Assembly (NCBI GenBank): GCA_012845835.1
Contig: JABAKD010000002.1
Coordinates: 2,699,501-2,763,500 of the forward strand
DNA length: 64,000 bases
Direction: 5' to 3'
Source: Undaria pinnatifida
Lineage: Eukaryota; Sar; Phaeophyceae; Laminariales; Alariaceae
Made by a program: the position numbers and the translations under genes. Shown in pieces: positions 1-10,200 of the stretch. Every line of letters begins with the position of its first letter. Position 1 is the stretch's first letter. Under the pieces are notes generated by a model. The model made no database searches, was not told where the DNA came from, and was given only the letters and a program-made list of their open reading frames with translations.

Positions 1-34
1 CTCTTTCCCCGTCCGGGCTGATTTTCCCCTGCAG

Positions 35-1192
35 GCACATCTCTTCAGCAACTGGACGTGAGAATGCGGCGCTGCTCGCACGAATCGTGCAACAAGCAAT
101 CAAGCTTCAACTTCTCCGGTTACCATATCCCTGCGTACTGTAAGCGGCATGCAGAGGAGGGCATGGCCGACGTTCGTCGCGGTAGAGCGTGTTCCCATGA
201 TTCCTGCACGATCCACCCACCTTCAGCTTCGAAGGATCAAAGCCCATGTACTGCCAACGCCATGCGGAGGACGGGATGGTTAACGTTCACAGCAAGCGTT
301 GCTCCCATGCCGCCTGCAATAAGCGACCGAATTTCAATTTTGCAGAATCAAAGAGGGCCTTGTACTGCAAGGACCACGCCGAGGACGGTATGGTGAACAT
401 CCGCGTCAAGCGCTGCAACAGTGCCTCCTGCACGAAGGTTGCGGTATGCAATTTTGACGGCACAAAGACACCCGTGTACTGCAGAAATCATGCTGAGGAC
501 GGGATGCGTGTCGTCACCAGAAAACCCTGCTCGCATGATTTCTGCGAGACTCAACCGGGACACAACGTCTTGGGCAGCAAGGCGCCGTTGTACTGCAAGG
601 ATCATGCTGAAGATGGTATGGTTAACGTTCGCAGTAAGCTTTGCTTCTATGACTCTTGCACGAAGCGACCGGACTTCAATCCCGAGAGCACCACGAAGGC
701 GTTGTACTGCGAGGAGCATGCTGAGGCCGGCATGGTAAGGGTCAAGAACAACCGGTGCCGGCATGGCTCCTGCACCAAGTAGTCAAGCTTCAATACAAAT
801 GGCAGCAGGACAGGGGTCTTCTGCAAGCAATGTTCATGCTGAGGCCGGCATGGTGCACGTTACTTACGATCGTTGCTCACACGGCTCCTGCACCAATACA
901 ACGAGATGGGGACTACTGACCGATAACGCGGCCACCGTATGCGGAACACATATAAGAACGAAGTCAAGGGCACCCCTGCCATCGATTTTACAGCCGTATG
1001 TACGGTGGGGGGATGTAAGAAAGTCTCGCGATGGGGACTCGTTGAGAAGCAACCTACCCACTGTCCCGAGCACGGCCCTCAGAGAAACGGACTTGCCTGC
1101 ACTCTGCCGACAAACCATAGGAAGAGAGGCTCGTCTAGCTCAAGAAAAGCCGATCCGAGGGACCCCTCGTGTCGGGCAAAGACTGAGTAGTG
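35..1192 (+). pseudogene. EsV-1-7 repeat protein pseudogene (5' end outside window)
   Basis: This is a broken copy of an EsV-1-7 cysteine-rich repeat gene. Units of the form C-x4-C-x16-C-x2-H-x12 are seen from the first unit (CSHESC ... YCKRHAEEGM, near base 70) to the last (CTVGGC ... HCPEHGP, near 1075). The frame is broken at least four times: a frameshift around 205-245, an in-frame TAG at 780-782 after RCRHGSCTK, a frameshift near 825 inside a CKQH motif, and another near 940. A pyrimidine-rich tract ending in CAG at 32-34 could be a splice acceptor, so upstream exons probably lie outside the window. The C-terminal part (RWGLLTDNAAT, then VSRWGLVEKQPTHC) aligns with the C-terminus of the gene at 14144-15463, so the two are paralogues. 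No single reading frame covers it. Sequencing error could in principle cause some breaks, but four make decay more likely. Confidence 0.85.
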
Positions 1193-1890
1193 GTATTTTG
1201 ATGGTTCCAAGTATTATACCGTTTTTTGTTGTGGTGGTTTAGATATCCCTGCGGACCTTAGGCAGTGAGTACAAACGATATGTGTATACCTTCATCATGG
1301 TGTTTCGTATGCACCCTTCGTAGGTACGGAACATAATGAATGGTCGAACTTGAATGGCTTATTTCATATTGAACAGGGCGTTCGACGGGGCGGCCGGAAG
1401 ACCGTCAAGGTTAGTTATCTGCGCTCGGCCGTGTTGGTCGAGGACGGAATCGGCGGAGGATACGTGGTCATCCCACGGTGCGGCAGAGTAGGTTCTTGTC
1501 AGGTTGGTTGCCTGCACATTGCACAGTAAAGTTTGACCCGTTTACGGCGCATGTACCTGCGTGTTCCAGTTGTTGTGAGCGGTATTGTGTGTTGGCCCTG
1601 AGATATGCACGGCGTTGTTTAGTAAGCGTTGAAAGTTGCGCCTTACCAATGTTTTGTTCTACACCATCTGCTTTAGTGTAGTTTCCTGTTGCATTGTCGT
1701 CAAACATAGAAATAGTTGTTGTTACCTTTCTGCTGAAAGTGCTCGGTTGGTGCATCCCAGGCATCTCCGGGGGTCCCACTTGGACACCGCCTCCGTCAAT
1801 TACTTGCGGAGCGGTCCGGCTTTTTTTTATTTCTTGTTCCACCGTACCTATTTTAGACTTGCTGTTTTACAAATATATATTTTGTTATGA
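1193..1890. other. Spacer, nothing recognised
   Basis: This spacer follows the EsV-1-7 pseudogene. I see no conserved protein motif, no RNA gene and no clear repeat. The short open frames here overlap on both strands and show no recognisable family signature. Confidence 0.4.
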
Positions 1891-1894
1891 GGAT

Positions 1895-2465
1895 CTTTTT
1901 TTTGTTTCTCCCGATGACACCCGGATTCGAACCAACGAAGATGAGACTCATATGCGGGCCAGTCTATCTACTAGACCACAGAGTCGCAGTGACTCTGTGA
2001 GACCACAGAGTCGCGGTGACTCTGTGGTGTTCTTCTCAGCGCTTCTCGCCGTCTTCTTTTTTTATGAGTAGACTATACTTGCAATGCTTTCTCTATGAGT
2101 CCTCCATTTTCCACACTAACTTGAGCACATTCTCCTTTCCGGACAACATAATCATCGTTTTTTATATTATCATTTTTTTCCCCCGATGAACCCGGGTTCG
2201 ACCCAACGAACACCAGGCTTATGAGCGGACAGTCTATCTACTTTACCACAAAATCACAGCGCAGTGACTGTGGTGATCTTCTCAGCGCTTCTCACCGTCT
2301 CCTTTTTGTATGAGTAGAATATACTACCAATGCTTTTTTGATGATTTATCTTTTTTTTTTGCATGACACCGGGATTCGCACGCGCGCACACCAGGCTCAG
2401 AAGCGTAGTCTATCGACTAGACAACAAACTCACAGCAGTGACTCTGTGGCCTAGTGGATAATCTT
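1895..2465 (-). mobile_element. Cluster of three tRNA-like (SINE-type) units
   Basis: Three related segments lie head to tail at about 1905-2095, 2185-2340 and 2365-2460. Read on the minus strand, each has an A-box-like block (GTGGTCTAGTAGATAGACT in the first) followed by a B-box-like block (GGTTCGAATCC or GGGTTCGA). They are therefore tRNA-related pol III-type sequences. Each unit is preceded on the plus strand by a T-rich run and followed by a shared tail (CTCAGCGCTTCTC ... TATGAGTAGA). The unit at 1976-2024 carries a near-perfect hairpin, CACAGAGTC-GCA-GTGACTCTGTG, partly duplicated. I do not think these are functional tRNAs, because I cannot fold a complete cloverleaf with a clear acceptor stem. 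They could be degenerate tRNA genes or a tRNA-derived SINE. Confidence 0.5.
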
Positions 2466-3089
2466 ATGTGGCGCGAGAGCGCAGTGCATCGCCATCAACA
2501 CAAGAATAACCGAAAGGAGAGCCTGATAGAGAGAGGTCGAACGAAGAAAAAAATGACATAGACGTAAGGCCAGGTTGAAAATACCCTGATGGTAATCGTC
2601 ACTCAGAAAGAGAGCTCGAGCAGAGCACGAGCACGGTGTTATACACGGCTCTCTGCAACGTAGACAAGCGCAGAATCTAGCCACACGGCCTGCCATCTCC
2701 TTCACAACCCCGTCTAGCACGGCCTCCGTTTTCGGTGATGCCGCCACACCCCCGTAAAAAAAGAAATAGTCAAACAGGAGGCAAAAACTAACCTAAACAT
2801 TATTGATAAAAATATAATGTCGAATTTGAAAGCAGTCCGGGGGCAGCATATAGATGGCACAAGTATCCTTGGTTTGTCACATTGGTGCATTGCTGCACGA
2901 TCTGCCGATTTGTTTCCGCGTTCATCGACAGCGGTACCCGTACGTCTGCCCGCCCCGTCCCCCCCCCCCCTCCTACCTCCCCATCCCCGCTCCCTCATCT
3001 TCGTCTTCCGTCTTCTTGGCGTATTTGTGTGAACGCCGTACCCAGCTATTTTCCACCTGGACTCTGTGTCAAATCGCCATTTTTTTTTT
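2466..3089. other. Spacer, nothing recognised
   Basis: This spacer contains a poly-C run near 2958-2971 and short overlapping open frames on both strands, with no family signature. At 2430-2462 on the plus strand a block like GTGGCCTAGTGGATAATC resembles a tRNA A-box region but lacks a matching B-box. Confidence 0.35.
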
Positions 3090-3380
3090 TCCTGCACGCT
3101 TTTACTTTCCAGCTTCTGGACAAGCCGTGGTCACAGGTGTCATCCCTTCTCCTCCCCGGTTCTTGCCTTCAATTTTTATCGCGCATAGGGTTCAGCAATC
3201 CCACTGCTCGTCGATTTTCATCGAGTGTTGCTAACTCACGCTCTCGCGCTTTCCGCAAGTCAAATTGTCCACAAGAAAAAGTCCCAACGAATTTATACGA
3301 GTATGCACTCGGCGGGGCTCGAACTCACGAAACTGACCTATACCAGGCTCGAGGATAACCTGATACGCCACCGGGGCGAT
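3090..3380 (-). mobile_element. tRNA-derived SINE, copy A
   Basis: This is one of three long copies of a repeat of about 290 bp in the window; the others are at about 50205-50488 (-) and 54822-55110 (+). Read on the minus strand, it starts with a tRNA-like head (GGTGGCGTATCAGG as A-box, GAGTTCGAGCCCC as B-box). Next come GCATACTCGTATAAATTCG, a central AGCGCGAGAGCGTGAGTTAGCAACA region, and a 3' part with CCTGTGACCACGGCTTGTCCAG. Conservation across three unlinked sites plus internal pol III promoter blocks is diagnostic of a SINE. It is non-coding. Confidence 0.75.
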
Positions 3381-4261
3381 CACCATGAAACCACCTAGCA
3401 CTGTTCAACGGACCTCCGGTATCACTTGCCGGTTTCTTTAGCCGATGTGAGCCATAGGACCCTTTCTACCCCGAACAAAGATGGGGAGATTTCTGTGGGT
3501 CACTGATTGGCTTTAATACCGCGGTGTCTTCTACTAGGCATCGTGCCCACGTCGTTTCTGGTCAATCTGTCAAGTTCTTCTCGCCGAGCGATCGTCCTGA
3601 AGTCACCTAGCAGGTTAATCGCTCAGTTGTCGCCTGCTGATTCACCACCCATAGAACCGGACGCCTCTTGCGGATTATGGTCTCTAGTAAATATATCATG
3701 GTACAGCACAACTGCAATGGCTGTCGTACTGATCATTCTTGAGATCGTTCGCATTAGACATGTGTTGGTCGGTGCGTTGTCGGTGATGGACGCCGACGAT
3801 TCCAAGGAGGAGCTTGCGATGTGCGCGGGGATCAAAGCGAGGCGCTCCCAGCCGAGATCCTACGACGCACACCTGTACAGTGGCGTCTCCATCACCTCGG
3901 CATTAGCATGCGTGCCTTCAGAGAAAAGGAAGTTGCCTCAATATCGTGAGCCGACCGAAGGATGCCCACTAAAAGAGGACACGTTGTTTGATCGCTTGCA
4001 AAATGTCGGCCGTCTCGTTGATACACCCGCTCAACTACCAAAGATGAACCGTTGGTCTGTACCTCTCTCCTGCTACCTCGACGACGAGCGGCGAGGTAAG
4101 TCATAACTGCTTTGGGGTCCGCAGCAGCATAGCCTCCGTCTTCTTCTCCGACCCCGCAAGATCCGCGGGCTCAGCAACGTTGGCAATAACCTTCATTATC
4201 TTTGCAAGACTATTCTCTGGCTCAGAGGAACTGCGTTCATCGTCGGCGTGGACCACACATC
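3381..4261. other. Unassigned stretch with one long plus-strand open frame
   Basis: The plus strand is open at 3507-4106 (199 codons) in a stretch directly downstream of a decayed LINE. The translation shows no domain, signal peptide or repeat that I recognise, and the opposite strand is also partly open. It could be chance, a decayed LINE C-terminus on the other strand, or an exon of an unknown gene. I assign no function. Confidence 0.2.
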
Positions 4262-5304
4262 CTAGAATGCTCTTCGTGTACGAGCTAGTTGCTCAGCGAT
4301 TTCCCGCACGCCATCGTCATCGAAGTGAGCCAAGACCCTCGCTATGTCTGAGTCCGCCCTAATGGTTACTAGCACGGCGTCTATGGTGGCGACTAAGAAG
4401 CCGCCGAAAACTAGCTTTGATAGCCCCCATCCTTGCCCCAAGACTTGGGTGACATCAAACCAATTTGAGTACTCATCACCATCATCCGTGCCCACGAGAG
4501 CTTGAATGTCTTCGTGGAACTGGCGGATAACAATTAAGTCCTTCTCTGAAACCCCACAAAGCATGCCAGCATCATCGGTGCCCACGGCAGCTCTCCGTCG
4601 TCCTTATTATATGGTTCTTGGGAGGTCCCTAAAATACGTGCATGGGAGGATGTACTTAGCTCGTCCGACATCATGCAGTCGACGCACGACAACCCACTCG
4701 TTGGTGTTGCTCATCCCTTCTATTATGTTCCCGCCGTTTACTTCTCTTTCTCGCTTAGAGTGAGTGATGTAACATAGACCAGGAGTCACGCGGCAGGCTC
4801 TTGTTTTGAACCTCTCCGCTACGGTGCACGCACGGGTTTATATCACGAGAAGACATGAAAAACATATTTGTCGTCGACTCGCGTCGAATTGCGAGTGCCA
4901 ACCCTTTAATATTCTCGCGGCAGTTGGTGTCTCTAGAATTGCAATTTTTCCACACCGAAATCTCAGCCACAGAGTCCGACCATAGTAGCGTTCGAGGTTG
5001 ACCAGAAAACCATGCCGACTGCTGATCGTGCCGGGTGCGAGAGCAGCATAGTACTTGGGATACAATTTTTGCGTCGTTCCAGTTTGTTTAGGCCAGTTGC
5101 GACGATTTCCAAACGCGCCTTTCCTGGATGGGCAGCACGAGCAAAAATCCCTCTAAAGCTTTTGCAACCCGAACGATCCTTCTGATTGTGATGGACCTGG
5201 ACGGTAGCATCTATATATTTCTGGATGGCTTCCCCCGTTCTCCACACCTTGAAAAACATGTTTTTCAAGCACCGGATGAATTCGGGGTGATCGACGTCAG
5301 TCAC
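4262..5304 (-). pseudogene. Decayed non-LTR retrotransposon reverse transcriptase
   Basis: Three minus-strand segments in different frames align in order with the reverse transcriptase at 44379-46688. Segment 4963-5304 contains VWRTGEAIQKYIDATVQVHH and a GIFARAAHPGK block, matching [13 protein letters not shown] and [10 protein letters not shown] of the intact copy. Segment 4607-4789 contains VVRRLHDVGRAKYI, matching [14 protein letters not shown]. Segment 4262-4585 contains [13 protein letters not shown] followed by [18 protein letters not shown], matching [13 protein letters not shown] and [18 protein letters not shown]. The catalytic motif A region ([10 protein letters not shown] in the intact copy) is degraded and frames shift between segments, so the element is dead. 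It appears to be from the same broad LINE group, far older than the copy in the beta-helix gene intron. Confidence 0.7.
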
Positions 5305-5458
5305 ATTCTATTAATAATGCTCACGAGATGACCAAGTACCACAGGGAAATACCGTCAATTAATATACTGCCGGGAGGGGGACCTGCATCGAAAGCATCCG
5401 ATAGGGTTTTCCCGTAATATAGCTCCTTTCCCGGTCTCCTGCACTACTTGTTTTTCGC

Positions 5459-6465
5459 GTGAAAGTTCATGAAAGGTTCCGTGGAAGCTTTCACTGCTTC
5501 CATGGAAGCTTCCAAAGCTTCCATGAAAGCTTCCACTGCTTCCATCGAAGCTTCCATAGCTTCCATGAAAGCTTCCATCGCTTCTATGGAAGATTTTATG
5601 GAAGCTTTCATGGATGCAATGGAACCTTCCATGAAAGCTTCCGTGCAAGCTTCCGTAAAAGCTTCCATGGAAGATATGGAAGCTTCCAAGGAGACAAAAT
5701 CCCGGAAGCTTCCACGGAAGCTTCGCGAAAGCTTCCATGGAATCTTCCACGAGAAGCGTCCACGGAAGCTTCCATGGGTATAGTGGAAGATGCCGCGGAA
5801 GTCACATCCACGGAAGCTTCCACGGAAGCTTTTACGAAAACTTCTACTTCCACGGAAGACTCCACGAAAGCTTCCACGAAAGCTTCCGTGGAAGTTTCCA
5901 CGAAAGCTTCCACGGGATCTTCCACGAATACTTCCACGGAAGCTTCCAAGGAAGATTTCGACAAAGCTTCCACGAATGCTTCCACGAAAGCTTCCACGAA
6001 AGCTTCCACGAATGCTTCCACGAAAGCTTCCACGGACAGTTTCACAGAAGCTTCCACGGAAGCCTCCACGGAAGCTTCCACGAAAAATTTCACCAAAACT
6101 TCCAAAATATCTCCCACGAACGGTTTCACGAAAGCTTCCACGAAATTTTCCACGGAAGATTCCACGGAAGCGTTTACGACAGCTTCCACAGAAGTGCTCC
6201 ATATAGAAGCTTGTACGGATTTCACAGCTTCCACGAAGGCACTTCCACGGATTTTTAGGTTTTAGCCCCATGGAAGCAATCAGCAGCTTTCACGGAAAGT
6301 CGAAAGCTCTTCGGCTTCCACGAAAGCTTCCACGAAAATTTTTCGTGAAAGCTTTCGCAGTAGCTCCCATGAAAAGTTGGAAGGTACATCCACGGAATTT
6401 CACGGTTTACTACCATCGAAGCTTCCGCAGCTTCCAAGGAATCTCAGCAGCTTCCACGACAGCTC
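5459..6465. repeat. AAGCTT-rich palindromic minisatellite, block 1
   Basis: This is a dense array of variants of TCCACGAAAGCT and GGAAGCTTCC, with a basic period near 12 bp. The 10-bp palindrome GGAAGCTTCC or its one-base variants recur dozens of times. Because the period is a multiple of three and the unit lacks stops, long open frames appear on both strands at once (for example 5444-6271 minus, 5459-6265 and 5737-6258 plus), giving low-complexity Ser/Thr/Lys- or Arg/Gly/Phe-rich products. That pattern is expected of a satellite and does not argue for a gene. Orientation changes inside the block (from ATGGAAGCTT to CCACGAAAGC variants) suggest sub-array inversions. Confidence 0.85.
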
Positions 6466-6597
6466 GCACGGATATCTTTGTATTGTACACTACTGTGCCT
6501 CATGTAGATCTTACCACTTCTTGGAAAACATGGTTGACGCACACTGTGTACGAGACGAAGGAGGTTTCACCGTACAATGGCTGTTACGTTTCATTGG

Positions 6598-6617
6598 GAT
6601 AGGGTTAGGGTTAAGGT
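6598..6617 (+). repeat. Short telomere-like (TTAGGG) stretch inside minisatellite
   Basis: The bases TAGGGTTAGGGTTAAGG occur in the unique-looking spacer of about 180 bp that separates the two minisatellite blocks. They match two units of the TTAGGG telomere repeat. A similar stretch in the opposite orientation sits in the spacer of the other minisatellite at 53406-53422. Confidence 0.6.
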
Positions 6618-6649
6618 ATATATGATTTAAAGAGTATGTCAACCACATG

Positions 6650-7212
6650 CCGGAAGCTTTCACAGAAGCTTTCGTGGCAGTATTTTGTTTTCACGGAAGC
6701 TATCGCTGAAGCTTCAATGAGATTTTTTTGAAAGCTTCCGTGGAAGAAAATTCGTACATTTCATATTTCCAATTTCTATCTACTTCCATGAAGGCTTCCG
6801 TGAGAGCTTCCGTGAAAGCTCCCGTGCAAATATATTTACTTCCACGAAAGCTTGCGAGAGAGCTTCCGTGAAAGCTTCCGTGGAAGCAAATTTACTTCCA
6901 TGAAGGCTTCCGTGAGAGCTTCCGTGAAAGCTCCCGTGCAAAAAAAATTACTTCCATGAAATCTCCCGTGAAAATTTCCGCATTCGCTTCGGTGAAAGCT
7001 TCCGTGGAAACCAATATACTTCCACGGAAGCTTTCATGAAAGCTTCCACGGCATGGAAGCGTGGAAGCTTTCATGAAAGCTTCCGCACTTCGATGGAAGC
7101 CGCCAGAGCTTCCATGAAAGCTTCCATGTAAGCAATGAAAACTTGCGTGGAAGCCGTGGAAGCTTCCATGAAAGCGATGGAAGCTTCCGTGGAAGCTTTC
7201 ATGAACTTCCAC
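6650..7212. repeat. AAGCTT-rich palindromic minisatellite, block 2
   Basis: This continues the array of GGAAGCTTCC-type units, with longer higher-order units. For example, a segment beginning TACTTCCATGAAGGCTTCCG is nearly repeated at about 6780 and 6894. The open frame at 6892-7212 on the minus strand is a product of the repeat, not a gene. Confidence 0.8.
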
Positions 7213-10200
7213 CTAAAATGAAGATAGTGCAGGTGGCCCTCCTTTCCTTGACCCCACCGTGGAATATCGACGTGCGTTAGACATGTTGAGCATTATCTCG
7301 AGCGATTGATTCATACCCTGTATTTATGCCAATGAGAAATGCAACCGCTGTTGGAGCGCTTGTCATCAATAGCAGAACGACGACATCCGACCCAAGGAAT
7401 CAGACCAACATACTACAGACTAGTCATATTAGTCGGATCCGAGCTTGACTACTGTCGGGGAGGGGAGGGCTTGTTCACTACTGGATTTGAGTCACTCCCC
7501 CGAGCAACTCTGTACCACATAAAAAAAAACAAGCATGATAGGCGTTGATTTGGCGCGGCGTAGACTACTTTTCCATGGTGGTTTCAAATGGCAAACAGTA
7601 AAGAACAACACGGAAGCTTAGGATGGCAAAAAAATACGGTGGTAATTCGTGACACTGCATAACAACGACCCCAAAATTGAGCCCCCAACCGTACCCACCG
7701 TCACCCGTGAATCAAAGGCCCTTTTCCGATTGCACGCTTTTTGACATATCAATATTTCGGGCCTCCTTCGTATCGTTAGCCGGATCGAATTGACGGAGTC
7801 ATTTCTTTCTGGAGGCGGTTGGCGCTAGTCGGCACAGCTGTATAGTAATCGGAAGTCGGTCAGAGACTGCTCCGCGTGTCGTTTTCTCCGCCTAGAGCAA
7901 CGCCCAAGCTTTACGCGCGGCATGCCTTCATGCAAGCCGGTTTTGTTGCCCTGTACGTGTTCGGGAGGCACGATAGCGACGTTCGTTCTATTGGCGTGAG
8001 CCACGGACACACAATAATGTTGGCGTTGATCACCAAAAGGCATCGATGCCCCGCGCTACTGCTATTGGATAATACATGCTGACGTTAGACGGAAGAACCA
8101 ACAGCGATGACTGCAGCCAGGCCAGCGACGGCGTCATTGATGGATACGTTGTAATATCGGGCAAGGGCGTATGGGCGTGTGTGGGTTTGTGCAGTGAGAT
8201 GAGCGATGCGACGAGCTCCAAAACGTGTTTGACTGAGCATCCGACAGGCACATCAATTCAAGAATTTGGGCATTTTGGACCAGATGTGCCAGGTGGAGTG
8301 CTCAGACCAACATAATCAAGTAGATAAAGCCATATTTCTGCTCCACTGTAAAGCCTTCTTTGGCTTTCCGCCGCAAAAAGGGCTATTCGACTGATGTGTC
8401 CGACTGTCCAAGCGCTGGCAATCCTCCCGTCCCGCCCGGAGGATACTCCGAGAAAGAATTGGGCCAGCACGACCGGAATTTTCTTGTAGGAGCGAATCAT
8501 TTGGACGGAACTTCTGCAGAAGTTCAAACGATCTCCAGCAGTCCACTTGCTGGTGTACTCGTGTCAGCTTTTACCTGGACGCTCCCAACCCAAAACCATA
8601 CAACAACCAGGGGGGTCGAGAATGCAGCACAACATCAGCACACGACACACAACGCTCGATGTGCTGGAAAGTGGTAAACACGACTCCAACATGAGACACT
8701 GGGCACGCGAAACGTGACATGGGGATGCATGGGACGCAGCCGGTACCTTAGAGATAGATTACAACCAGGCGGAGCTCCGCTGCGCCCTGGATAGACTTTT
8801 TTTCTCTTCCCCTGCTTCTGCTGCTGGTGTGATATTCTCTTTTCAGAGATCAGAGGTTTAGCCATCACCGCCTCACGACGGTAGTGTCGCCGAGGATGCT
8901 GCTGCCCGCGCCACCGACACGGCCACCGCCACCGCTACCCCCTTCGTTCCGCCGCCGCCGCTCTTGCCGCCGCTGCTGCTTGTCACAAGGACGGAGGATG
9001 ACTTAGCTTTCGACAAGGGCCGAAGAGGAAGCGTAACCGTGGCCATGCTGCCACGGATTTACTTGTGCGCTTGTTCTCACGGGAGGAGTTCCCAACTCTG
9101 TGGGACGGTGTGGTCTCTGTCCTCGTGGCATGGAGGAATTCCACCTTGTGACGACGGAGGGCGTAGATCCCTCATTTTGCGAGAAGAGAGATCGGGTCGC
9201 ATTTCATGGCAAGGGGGGCGGGAGGGGGGCGCATAATGGCAAGAAGAGATTTCCACCCACTCGTGGGAAGCGATTGGTGATCTGTTTACGTTTGGAGGCA
9301 CGGAGGAAAGATCCCCCGACACAATGGTAAGCTGTGTGGGTCACATACCGTTGTGGCATAGTGGTGGGGGGTCTCCAACTTTGGTATTTATTCCCGGTTC
9401 GAACATTCCATCGGAATAACGCATCGCTGACCCTGTCAGAAATAATTAACGCCTCTGGTTTGCTGTGCTACACCCGTTTGTTGGTGTTTTCCTTGTCTAC
9501 TTGACAGAGAGAATCGGAAGTAAATCGTTTAATGATATACATCGTCATTTGCTTATTCCAATACACAAGCGAGCACTCGAAGTGTATCTTTTGGTTGGAA
9601 CATGTTGATTCTTCATCGAACGACTTGTCGATTGGGTTGTTTGCGGTATCCAATCCACGACGGTGCTGCAGAGAGGTTCAGTTACACGAAGAATGTGTTC
9701 GAAGAACTGTTTGTAGCTCGACAGGTCGCGTCATATGTACTGGTGGGTGGGCGTGAACAACTTCCAGCGTCGAAACGAGAAACTGACTCGTCACACTTGA
9801 AGGGATTGACAAAACTGGGGGGGCGCGCGCTTCCGTTCGTGTAGCAAAATCAGTACGCGGTGATATAGGAGCGATACACATTTTACTCACATTATACTCA
9901 CATCACACTCGAGCAGATATTTCGTCCGGTGGTGGAGCATGCTCCGCGACGCGTGGAAAATTCAATATCGTGAGTTTAGCTTTATTTTTTGAAACGACTG
10001 CTACAGGTGGTTAGGTAGGCAGAGGAAGTTAGGATTAACCACGGTGCCTCAAATGAAAGTAGAGACAGCACTACTACGGTAACATCCCCAGCACAACCCC
10101 AATCTATATTTCCTGATGACAAGGGTAGGGTACGGGGAAACGTGTCCGAATACTTTGGACACGGATGGATTTGGCATGCGGACAAACCGCCTTCAAACCA

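Noticed and set aside
1905-2095. A functional tRNA gene
   Set aside because: A-box and B-box are present, but no convincing paired acceptor and anticodon stems were found by eye. The unit is repeated with the same flanking tail, as expected of a retroposon.
5444-6271. Long open frames on both strands (up to 275 codons) in the AAGCTT array
   Set aside because: The repeat period is a multiple of three and the unit has no stop codon, so several frames are open at once. The products are pure low-complexity sequence with no start context or other support.
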